A stretch of DNA of 25,547 bases from an uncultured Christensenellaceae bacterium. Lineage in GTDB: Bacteria > Bacillota > Clostridia > Christensenellales > Borkfalkiaceae. The stretch is taken from assembly GCA_910588615.1 (NCBI GenBank), contig CAJUOI010000028.1, positions 1-25,547 on the forward strand, given 5' to 3'. The translations under genes and the position numbers were made by a program. Shown one piece after another: positions 8,080 to 15,799 of this stretch (position 1 is its first letter; each line of letters opens with the position of its first letter). Under the pieces are notes generated by a model. It was given only the letters and a program-made list of their open reading frames with translations. It had not been told where the DNA came from and made no database searches.

Positions 8080-11000
8080 ATGAAACACAAAAAACTGATC
8101 GGCATTTTGGCAACGAGCGCGCTTCTGCTCGGTTCTGCGGCAACGTTTGCGGCGTGCGGCGGACAAAAACACAAGATCGAGCGGGTGGCCGAAACGCAGG
8201 CAACCTGCACCGAGGGCGGGCATGCGGCATATTACAAATGCACCGACGAAGGCTGCGACAAGATTTTTTCCGATATCGAGGGGAAACACGAAATCAAGTG
8301 GGACGACGTGGATAAAACCGATCCGCTCGGACACAGCATGACCCATGTGGAGGCAAAGGCTGCGGACTGTACGGAGGGCGGCGCAAACGAACACTATCAC
8401 TGTAACCGTTGCGAGAACGACTTTGCGGACGAGGCGGGCGCAACCCCCATGGAGGACGCAGTGATCGACGCACTCGGGCACGACATGAAGCCGGTTCAAA
8501 AGGTTCTCCCCGTAACGGGAAGCCCCGGCGTTAAGGCGCATTACCGTTGCGAACGGGAAGACGCGGAATATTTCGACAGCTTCGGCGACAAAAAAGTGAC
8601 GGACGAGAACAGGCATGAACTCGAATACGATATGCTCACGACCGCGCCGAGCGGCTGGTACGACGTGCATCACGATTTCTCTCATACCAACGATGCCGAC
8701 CCGTATGTTACAATCACGGGCGAAAACGGCTTGAACGTGGCAACGAACGAGTATTATACCGATATCGCGTACACCGCCCGCGTGCAGAAGGCAAACGTAA
8801 ATAGACAGTTTATCGTCCTCTTCTTCGAAAATCAGGCGATTTATTCCGTTTCCGTCGATAACGGTAAAATCAAGTGCGACAGCGAAATGTCGGGTTGGGG
8901 TTACGGAACGGAGCAAGGCTATTCTTACTTAAATGACGGAGAATGGGAGCATACGCTCTCCGCGGGCGAGCAGGACTGTTACGAGGGCAACGGCTTAGAA
9001 GTGACGCTTGCGCGCAAAGGCAAAACGGTAAAGGTGCTTGTAAACGGGCAGGTAGTTCATTCCGTAACCCTTGCCGACGAGTATGAAGCGACGCTTGCAA
9101 AGGGCGGTATGCTTGTATGGAACGCCGTTCCGAGCGTTAAATATTACTTCCGCGCAGAGGCGCAGGCGAAAGCGCCCGAGGCGCCTAAGGTTACGGTTGC
9201 TCCCGTCGATGCGGCGCAGGGCAGCGTTACGCTCAACAAGGAGACATTTGCTTACGGCGACGAGCTCGTCGTCACTGTTACGCCGACCGACGATTATGTA
9301 TTCGATACGTTGTTTGTGAACGGGCGGGAGATCATCAAGCTTACGGACGGAACGTATACGACCACGGCGACGAATATTGTAAACATTTCGGTCGTGTTCA
9401 AGGCAAGAGAATACGGCTCGGTGAATGCGACCGTTACGGGCAAAAAGCACGGCGTTACCGGCAATTCGATTGCCGAAAACGCTGCGTTCGAGTTGGTTGG
9501 CAAAAATCAAACGTATTCGGGTTCGCTTTCGAATGGGAAACTGAACGTAAATAAAGTACTTACGGGCGAATATACGCTGAAAATTGCAAATCACCTTAGC
9601 GGAACGATTAGCGTGGAAAAAGATACGGCATACGAAACGGCGATAGTGCTCGAATACGATATGCTTGCAGTGAACAATACCAACGGAATCGGTGCGGATA
9701 AAGTCGATCTTTCGCATCAGAACGACGAAGAGAGCTACATTAACGTGACGGGTAGCGACGGACATCTCAACGTGACCGCCAATGAGAGATATAACGACGT
9801 GATGGTAACGGCGATCTTCAAACGCGAAAATATTTGGAATCAGCGTATGGGCTTCCTGCTTGCGTTCTCCGATAAAGAGGGCGTACAGCTCGGTTTCGAT
9901 ACATTCGACGACGCAAGCAACGTTACGCTTCACTTCTGGTATGATGGAGAACATCATTCGGGATATGCGAGCGTAAGAGATTATTATAACTTCAAGCAAG
10001 ACAGCTTTGCTCGTTTGAACGGGAAGTTTAACTTAAACGGCTGCGCTCCGTTAAAATCGGAATGGCTTGCAAAATTCAACGGCGACGGATTGGAAGTTTC
10101 GCTTGTAAGAAAGGCGAACTTGATTCTCGCGATGGTGGAAGGCGAAATCGTCGGTGCGGTTGAAGTGGATTCGAAGTACGCGGCGGATACCGTTCAGCTT
10201 GGATTCTTTGCGGAGTGGGTAAATCCCATGCAGATTCCGTTTGAGATCACGACAATGCTTCCCAATTTTGAAACTCCTACGTTCGAGCTCACGCAAGGAC
10301 AGAACGGCACGGTGACAAAGACCTCGGGCGACACCTATTCCGTATGGGAAAAGATCACGCTCAATATCGAACCTGCATCGAACTACCGTTTAAAACAGCT
10401 CACCGTCAACGGCGTTGTGATCACGGGCAACAAGACGGAATATTCCTTCTATCCCGTAGCTGGTGCAAACACGGTAGTTGCGGAGTTCGAGCAAATTCCT
10501 TACGGCAATGTTTCGTTTAGTGCGGACGATAAGTGGAATGCGGACGGACTTGTTATAACGTTCCAAAGAAACGGAGAAACGAAAACGGTTACGCTCGGCG
10601 ACAATGCCGTGATTGAAAACATGATGATGGATCGCTGGACGGCGACGGCGGTTGTCGGAAATGTGACCGTTTCGCTCGGCGAAATTTATATCGACGCGGA
10701 AGAAATCACCCTCGATTTGGCGAAGATGTTCAATGACGCCGCTCTTGCGAATAACAGAATCGTGAGTGCAAATCTGGCTACGGGCGAATTTGTTTACAAT
10801 ACGCAGCCTGATGGAGCAACACTGTGGCTCAATACGGTTGATATTGCACAGGGTAGCACCTTTGTCGCAACTAAAATTTCTCTTCCCGCTGAATCGAAGG
10901 AATTTTTGAAAAATTCGGGCGATAAACATGAAACGTTCAGTATTTACCTGAAAGTCGGCAATGAGGAAAAGAACGTTACGCTTTGGTGGAAGCAGGATGA

Positions 11001-11325
11001 GAATGCGTTCAAGTTCTTCTCGCTTGATAATTGGCAAGGAACCGACAATCTATCTGCCGAGTTGAAAAACGCGTTTATCGACGGCGACGGGTTCTATGTG
11101 GTTTGGGCTTACAATACCGAAAGCGGAAAATATGAAATTTATGCGGGCTTGACCCCTCAAACCGTTACGAAGATCGGCGAATGGGATACGGGTCTTCCCC
11201 AAAACGGATCGTTAGCGGCGATCGGTTTCGGTGATGGGTTCAAGTGGGGCGGTGAGTCTTATCAGCTCAACATTCAAATGAACTGTGGCTCAACGTTGAA
11301 CGAGGCGCTCGGAATCGAGGAGTAA
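8080..11325 (+). CDS. Large modular surface lipoprotein with Cys-rich repeats and duplicated binding modules
   Basis: 1081 residues. Lipobox FAAC with Cys26 and an AAGGAGG ribosome site. Residues about 30-180 hold three repeats of a small Cys-rich module: ATCTEGGHAAYYKCTDEGC, DCTEGGANEHYHCNRCENDF, and a third that keeps only one cysteine (GVKAHYRCERE). After that a long unit occurs twice: a beta-rich, lectin-like module (about 183-362 and 524-725; each opens with EYDML, then SHxND and TGxxGxLNVxxNExYxDxxxTA-type wording), then a bacterial repeat domain (about 367-446 and 730-806, VTPTDDYVFDTLFVNGREII and IEPASNYRLKQLTVNGVVIT), then a linking strand domain. A third, diverged lectin-like module ends the protein. 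No enzyme motif is visible. I infer a multivalent glycan-binding surface protein of this locus; the exact ligand is unknown. Confidence 0.7.
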   Translation: MKHKKLIGILATSALLLGSAATFAACGGQKHKIERVAETQATCTEGGHAAYYKCTDEGCDKIFSDIEGKHEIKWDDVDKTDPLGHSMTHVEAKAADCTEGGANEHYHCNRCENDFADEAGATPMEDAVIDALGHDMKPVQKVLPVTGSPGVKAHYRCEREDAEYFDSFGDKKVTDENRHELEYDMLTTAPSGWYDVHHDFSHTNDADPYVTITGENGLNVATNEYYTDIAYTARVQKANVNRQFIVLFFENQAIYSVSVDNGKIKCDSEMSGWGYGTEQGYSYLNDGEWEHTLSAGEQDCYEGNGLEVTLARKGKTVKVLVNGQVVHSVTLADEYEATLAKGGMLVWNAVPSVKYYFRAEAQAKAPEAPKVTVAPVDAAQGSVTLNKETFAYGDELVVTVTPTDDYVFDTLFVNGREIIKLTDGTYTTTATNIVNISVVFKAREYGSVNATVTGKKHGVTGNSIAENAAFELVGKNQTYSGSLSNGKLNVNKVLTGEYTLKIANHLSGTISVEKDTAYETAIVLEYDMLAVNNTNGIGADKVDLSHQNDEESYINVTGSDGHLNVTANERYNDVMVTAIFKRENIWNQRMGFLLAFSDKEGVQLGFDTFDDASNVTLHFWYDGEHHSGYASVRDYYNFKQDSFARLNGKFNLNGCAPLKSEWLAKFNGDGLEVSLVRKANLILAMVEGEIVGAVEVDSKYAADTVQLGFFAEWVNPMQIPFEITTMLPNFETPTFELTQGQNGTVTKTSGDTYSVWEKITLNIEPASNYRLKQLTVNGVVITGNKTEYSFYPVAGANTVVAEFEQIPYGNVSFSADDKWNADGLVITFQRNGETKTVTLGDNAVIENMMMDRWTATAVVGNVTVSLGEIYIDAEEITLDLAKMFNDAALANNRIVSANLATGEFVYNTQPDGATLWLNTVDIAQGSTFVATKISLPAESKEFLKNSGDKHETFSIYLKVGNEEKNVTLWWKQDENAFKFFSLDNWQGTDNLSAELKNAFIDGDGFYVVWAYNTESGKYEIYAGLTPQTVTKIGEWDTGLPQNGSLAAIGFGDGFKWGGESYQLNIQMNCGSTLNEALGIEE

Positions 11326-11346
11326 GCCGATATACAGGCGCAGACA

Positions 11347-11370
11347 CTCCCGCCGTTAAAACGGCGGGAG
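11347..11370 (+). terminator. Strong GC hairpin between genes, possible attenuator or partial terminator
   Basis: CTCCCGCCGT and ACGGCGGGAG form a perfect 10-bp stem around TAAA. The tract after it (CAAATTTT) is a poor T-run, so termination is probably partial. It would lower expression of the esterases relative to upstream genes, or protect the 3' end of a processed message. Confidence 0.55.
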
Positions 11371-11390
11371 CAAATTTTAAGAGGTTTGCT

Positions 11391-11940
11391 ATGAAATTTT
11401 TGAAACGAATGCTCGGCGTATTTTTATCGGCGGTGTGTCTTCTTTGTTTTGCCGCTTGCGGCGAAACGGACTACGGCACGCTAACGGTTGCCGATATCGA
11501 AAACTTAAAAATCGGCGAAACGCGGGAAATTTCCGCCTTGTTTTCTAACGAAGAATACGCTTCGGCAATCGAATACGAGTTCAAGGGAAACGCGATCAAG
11601 ATCGAAGACGGAATGGTGACCGCGCTATCGGGCGGGCGCACGGTTCCCGTTACGGCAAAAACAAAGCACCACGAAACGACGTTCACGGTAAAAACTTCTA
11701 CCGAGCGGTACGATAACGGCACGCTTACGATTGAGAATATCGAAAATCTTCCCGTCGGGCAGAGAATAAAAATAAACGCCGTATTTACGCCGTCGGGCGT
11801 GTATGAGCCCATTTCTTATACGTTTGAGGGAAACGATATCGAGATTTCAAACGGTTACGTCCGTGCGCGTGTGCCCGATAAAACGGTTACCGTAACGGCG
11901 AAAACGGCTCATCACGAAGTGACCTTTACGGTGTCGACCG
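11391..11940 (+). repeat. Long direct repeat, copy 1 (signal peptide plus Ig-like repeats)
   Basis: About 550 bases that align without large gaps to 12846-13395 at a constant offset of 1455 bases. Similarity is roughly 85-90 percent by eye, and there is a stretch of 71 identical bases (11661-11731). The repeat starts at the ATG and stops where the catalytic domains begin. Confidence 0.85.
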
Positions 11941-12836
11941 TCTGCCCCGATGAGGTAAAATATTACGATATTTATATCATTGCGGGGCAGAGCAATGCGG
12001 CGGGCTATTCCTCCAAGGGGGGAAATCTCGGCGGCGTATTCGAAAATATCAGCTATGCGGGCGAAGTCAATGCGCCGCGCAACGGCGGAACTCCTGCGCA
12101 AAGCTATCTTTCTTATCCGTTTTTATCGGAGGTGAAAGAGGGGCTCGGAAAAGGCTCGTCGTTTATCGGTCCCGAATACGGTATGGCGGAGGCGTTGAAC
12201 GGTCATTATTCCGAAGGCAATCGCGCTATGATTTTGAAAACGGCGGCGGGCGGTACAAGTCTTTTCAATTCGACGGGCGGCGAAAACAACGATTGGGGAA
12301 ATTGGTATCCCCGTTCACAATGGGGTAGAAATACCGTGAACGCTTCCGCAAGTCCGATGGGAGTACTCTATCAGAGTCTGGTCGATAATTTTGCTGCCGT
12401 TTATTCACAGCTTGTCGAATACGGATATACGCCGCGTGTGCAGGGTATGGCGTGGATGCAGGGCGAGGCGGATTTGGGCAATCCGAACGGCTATAAAACG
12501 CTGTTGAAGGCGTTAATCACGGATATCCGCACCGACTTAAAGGAAATCACGGGCGACGAGAGTCTTGAAAGTATGCCGTTTGTAATCGGGGAAATTGCAA
12601 CTTCGTTTGCCTATGCAAATAATTCGCAGGTACCCGCGTTCGTAACAATGCAGCGCGCCGTCGCCTCTGAAATGGAAAACGTATATACGGTCAAGACGGA
12701 TGATTTGATCATCGTAAATGCCGACGGCACGGTAAACGGAACGGACCAATATCATTTTAATAAAAACGATTCCCGTACGCTCGGCAAACGCTTCGGCGAG
12801 GCGCTTTGGAACAATGCCCGCCGCGACAATAATTGA
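11391..12836 (+). CDS. Lipoprotein carbohydrate esterase, SASA/CE6-like, with two Ig-like N-terminal repeats
   Basis: 481 residues. Lipobox FAAC, Cys23. Residues about 27-105 and 107-185 are two tandem repeats of one Ig/BIG2-like domain (each has GTLT, IENL, a G at the turn, then VTAKT-HHE-TFTV). The catalytic part, about 192-481, is a sialate/acetylxylan esterase-type SGNH fold: Ser201 in IYIIAGQSNAAGYS, the QGEAD block at 357-361, and Asp452-x-x-His455 in DQYHF. It should remove O-acetyl groups from a sugar or glycan at the cell surface. Its N-terminal 180 residues are nearly identical to those of the next gene, while the enzyme domains are unrelated in sequence. The ribosome site before ATG 11391 is AAGAGG. 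Confidence 0.85.
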   Translation: MKFLKRMLGVFLSAVCLLCFAACGETDYGTLTVADIENLKIGETREISALFSNEEYASAIEYEFKGNAIKIEDGMVTALSGGRTVPVTAKTKHHETTFTVKTSTERYDNGTLTIENIENLPVGQRIKINAVFTPSGVYEPISYTFEGNDIEISNGYVRARVPDKTVTVTAKTAHHEVTFTVSTVCPDEVKYYDIYIIAGQSNAAGYSSKGGNLGGVFENISYAGEVNAPRNGGTPAQSYLSYPFLSEVKEGLGKGSSFIGPEYGMAEALNGHYSEGNRAMILKTAAGGTSLFNSTGGENNDWGNWYPRSQWGRNTVNASASPMGVLYQSLVDNFAAVYSQLVEYGYTPRVQGMAWMQGEADLGNPNGYKTLLKALITDIRTDLKEITGDESLESMPFVIGEIATSFAYANNSQVPAFVTMQRAVASEMENVYTVKTDDLIIVNADGTVNGTDQYHFNKNDSRTLGKRFGEALWNNARRDNN

Positions 12837-12845
12837 GGGGCATTT

Positions 12846-13395
12846 ATGAAATTTTTGAAACGAATACTCGGTATATTTTTATCCGCGGTGTGTCTTCTTT
12901 GTTTTGCCGCCTGCGGTGAAAAAGACTACGGCACGCTAACGGTTGCCGATATCGAAAATTTAAAAATCGGTGAAACTCGGGAAATTTCCGCCGTGTTTTC
13001 CAACGGGGAATACGCTTCGGCAATCGAATACGAATTCAAGGGCAACGCAATCAAAATCGAGGAAGGAAAGGTGACCGCGCTTTCGGGCGGGCGGACGGTG
13101 CCCGTTACGGCAAAGACAAAGCACCACGAAACGACGTTCACGGTAAAAACTTCTACCGAGCGGTACGATAACGGCACGCTTACGATCGAAAATATCGAAA
13201 ATCTTCCCGTCGGGCAGAGGGTGCAAATAAACGCAGTGTTCACGCCGACCGGCGTGTACGAACCCATTTCTTATACGTTCGAAGGGGATGATATTGAAAT
13301 TTCAAACGGATATATTACGGCAATCGTTCCCGATAAAACGGTTGAAATTACCGCAAAAACGAGGTATCATGAAATTATGTTTACTGTAAAAACTG
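12846..13395 (+). repeat. Long direct repeat, copy 2 (signal peptide plus Ig-like repeats)
   Basis: Second copy of the segment at 11391-11940, including 71 bases (13116-13186) that are identical. Differences are scattered and mostly silent, as in a fairly recent duplication. Confidence 0.85.
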
Positions 13396-14252
13396 TGCGC
13401 CCTGTAACGCTTGTGCGCAACGTAACCGCATGGGTGGGATATCCCGCCAGTCCGCTTCCCGACGTGTCTTATTTCAAAGAGGGCGAAACGATTACGTGGA
13501 ACGGGGAAAATCCCGATATCGCCGTGCTCGATAAGACGAAGCGCACCCTGTCTGCGGTTGCGGCGGGATCGTTTACGCTCACCGCGCAGACCGAGGGTTA
13601 TTCCGAGATTTATAACGTTACCGTAAGGTCCGTTTCGAAAACAGGCAAAAAATGGCAGCTCGATCAGGATAAAACGGATTATGCCAATCAGATGAAAAAC
13701 AAGTGGGATACGAGCGGAAACGACAGGAAGACGACGCTGTTTATCGGGGATTCCTTCTTCGACGTCCGCTATTTCTGGACGAACTTTTACAGTTCGTACG
13801 CAGAGAAAGACGCGATTTGCGCAGGAATCAGCGGTGCGACGACTTACGATTGGGAACAGTATGCCGAAACGTTTTTAAGGCAAACCGCACCGAAGAATCT
13901 TGTTGTAAATCTCGGCACGAATAATTTTTACGACGATCACGATTCGTCGGAAACGGCAACCGAGAGTTTGCAGAGAATGTTCACGCTTATTCATAGCATT
14001 TTGCCCGATACGAATATCTACTACTTTGCAATTACGCAACGGAGCGATACCTCGTATAAATCGGGTGTGAGTGAAACGAACGCCGCCATGAAGGCATGGT
14101 GCGAGGGGTATTCCTGGATGACCTTCCTCGATACCGAACAGGCGTTGACGGTGGACACGCTTTTGTCGGACGGAATTCATCCCAAATTAGAGACTTACAG
14201 TGTGTTTATGGGTGCGCTTGCACAGAGCAAAATAGAGATGGAAAATAAATAG
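12846..14252 (+). CDS. Lipoprotein SGNH/GDSL esterase with Ig-like N-terminal repeats
   Basis: 468 residues. Lipobox FAAC, Cys23. Two Ig-like repeats (about 27-185) match those of the preceding esterase; a further beta-rich domain (about 190-272, NVTAWVGYPASPLPDVSYF) follows. The catalytic domain, about 285-468, carries the SGNH blocks: Ser303 in LFIGDSFFD, Asn359 in LGTNN and Asp442-x-x-His445 in DGIHP, plus a likely block II glycine in ISGAT. It is a GDSL-type hydrolase, probably a glycan deacetylase (CE2/CE3-like), anchored on the surface. The gene starts 9 bases after the previous stop with GAGGGG as the ribosome site. The pair suggests the substrate carries more than one kind or position of acyl group. 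Confidence 0.85.
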   Translation: MKFLKRILGIFLSAVCLLCFAACGEKDYGTLTVADIENLKIGETREISAVFSNGEYASAIEYEFKGNAIKIEEGKVTALSGGRTVPVTAKTKHHETTFTVKTSTERYDNGTLTIENIENLPVGQRVQINAVFTPTGVYEPISYTFEGDDIEISNGYITAIVPDKTVEITAKTRYHEIMFTVKTVRPVTLVRNVTAWVGYPASPLPDVSYFKEGETITWNGENPDIAVLDKTKRTLSAVAAGSFTLTAQTEGYSEIYNVTVRSVSKTGKKWQLDQDKTDYANQMKNKWDTSGNDRKTTLFIGDSFFDVRYFWTNFYSSYAEKDAICAGISGATTYDWEQYAETFLRQTAPKNLVVNLGTNNFYDDHDSSETATESLQRMFTLIHSILPDTNIYYFAITQRSDTSYKSGVSETNAAMKAWCEGYSWMTFLDTEQALTVDTLLSDGIHPKLETYSVFMGALAQSKIEMENK

Positions 14253-14259
14253 AAATAAT

Positions 14260-15771
14260 ATGGGTTTGGCATTGGAAAAGACAAAACTTCAAAAGTGCGA
14301 ACAAAAAAGTTATTATTGCACATGGTTAGCGCAGAATTTTATTGCGTCGGAAGCGGGAGAAAAGCGTGCCGCCGTGCGCCCCGAATTTACGGGTGATCAG
14401 GGCGCAAACTGCGCACGCGACAAGGTGAACGAACACACAGTGTTTGGTAAGGGCGGCATGGCGCGAGTCAATGCGCGTGAAGATCTCTATCTCGTGCTCG
14501 ACGACGGCTGGGACGTGCCGTTCGATTTTGATCCTTATGTACATAAGGATTACTTTGGCTCGCTCGAAGTGAATGAGCAGCGTTTTCCCTGTGCAAAGGG
14601 TAGCCCCGCGGAAAGGCTGAAAATACTCAACGAGCGAGCAAAGGGCTTGGGTTGGAAAGGAATCGGTATCTGGGTAGCGGCGCAAAAGTGCGGCAAGGAT
14701 AATAATTCGCCCTTTTCCGAGGCGGACAAAGAATATTGGCGGGAGCGGATACTTTGGTGCAAACAGGCGGGCGTAACGTATTGGAAAGTGGACTGGGGAA
14801 CGTCGGAACACGACGTCGCTTTTCGTAAGTTTTTAACCGATACTGCACGGGAGCTATATCCCGAGCTTACGATTGAACAGGCAATTTGCTGTCCGCCCGT
14901 CAATGGTGTGACCGAGGAATTACAGCACGGAGGGATCGGAAGATTTCAAGACGATGAAAAAATCAGCGGGCTTTCCAAGCAAGCCGTATCGTTCAGCGAA
15001 GTATTCCGCACGTACGACGTAACGCCGCAGTTTACCGTGGCGAGTACGTTGGACAGAGCCGCATATTTATTGCCTTATGCCAAGGGCTACTTAAATGTGG
15101 AGGACGAATTATACCTTGCGGCGGCTCTGGGCTGTCAGATGGGCATTATGCGTTCGGTTTACGGAAAAGGACTGGACGACTGGGACGACAGCGACAGGTT
15201 AAAGGAAGCGGACGCCGCGCTGTTCTGGCAGAGAATCGCGCCGCCGTTTGCAGGCGGAAGCGTGGAAGTCAGCGAAGAAATTCTTACGGACGAGTGGACG
15301 TTTCAAGAAAACGAGTTTTGGTATCAACCGATAAACGGGCGGACGATCCGTCAGGGCGCGCCCGCAGTCGTATCGCGCAATGCGCCGTTGCCCGAGGTTT
15401 CGGCAGGACAAACGGGTGCAAAACCATTCGTTGTTTGTTCTTTTAATCAAAGCGGCGCTTATTCCGTCGCTGTGCTTCTCCGCACGTTGAACGGGAAGCG
15501 GGCTTACGTCGGGGGAGATATTATTTGTTCTTTGAAAAAGATGCCCGAAAAGATTGCCGTTTTCGGCTTTGCCGACAGTTTTGAATTTCAGTGGCGCCAA
15601 GGTAAAGCGGTAAGCCTTACGGCGGTAAGTATGCTCGGCGGGAGCGAAGTCGAGATTCCGCTTTTGGAAGAGGGCAACAGCTTTCAACTCGACGCGGAAC
15701 ATATTCAGAAAATATGGAAAGCCGACGATAAATCTGCCCCCGCGGTGTTGCTTACGCTACGCGGGAACTGA
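14260..15771 (+). CDS. Clan GH-D glycoside hydrolase, alpha-galactosidase-like (cytoplasmic)
   Basis: 503 residues with no signal peptide. The TIM-barrel part shows clan GH-D (GH27/GH36-type) features: YLVLDDGWD with Asp81-Asp82, a strand ending WKGIGIWVA, the nucleophile motif VTYWKVDWG with Asp178, and a candidate acid/base in GRFQDDEKISG (Asp231 or Asp232). The C-terminal ~130 residues read as a beta-sandwich. The KVDWG motif differs from the classical KWDMNR of GH36 and KYDNC of GH27, so the protein may be a divergent member with another alpha-linked substrate. The start at 14260 lacks a good ribosome site; the 7-base distance from the previous stop suggests coupled translation. It sits with GH42, GH36 and GH2, all leaderless, consistent with breakdown of imported oligosaccharides. 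Confidence 0.7.
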   Translation: MGLALEKTKLQKCEQKSYYCTWLAQNFIASEAGEKRAAVRPEFTGDQGANCARDKVNEHTVFGKGGMARVNAREDLYLVLDDGWDVPFDFDPYVHKDYFGSLEVNEQRFPCAKGSPAERLKILNERAKGLGWKGIGIWVAAQKCGKDNNSPFSEADKEYWRERILWCKQAGVTYWKVDWGTSEHDVAFRKFLTDTARELYPELTIEQAICCPPVNGVTEELQHGGIGRFQDDEKISGLSKQAVSFSEVFRTYDVTPQFTVASTLDRAAYLLPYAKGYLNVEDELYLAAALGCQMGIMRSVYGKGLDDWDDSDRLKEADAALFWQRIAPPFAGGSVEVSEEILTDEWTFQENEFWYQPINGRTIRQGAPAVVSRNAPLPEVSAGQTGAKPFVVCSFNQSGAYSVAVLLRTLNGKRAYVGGDIICSLKKMPEKIAVFGFADSFEFQWRQGKAVSLTAVSMLGGSEVEIPLLEEGNSFQLDAEHIQKIWKADDKSAPAVLLTLRGN

Positions 15772-15799
15772 GCAGTGTTTATAACGGAAGGAGATAAAA

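Noticed and set aside
7269..8210. Minus-strand open frame of 313 codons opposite the CBM9-like gene
   Set aside because: It is a shadow of two plus-strand lipoprotein genes with signal peptides and ribosome sites; its composition is unlike a real protein.
8995..9999. Minus-strand open frame of 334 codons
   Set aside because: It lies fully inside the modular lipoprotein gene, has no motif and no ribosome site.
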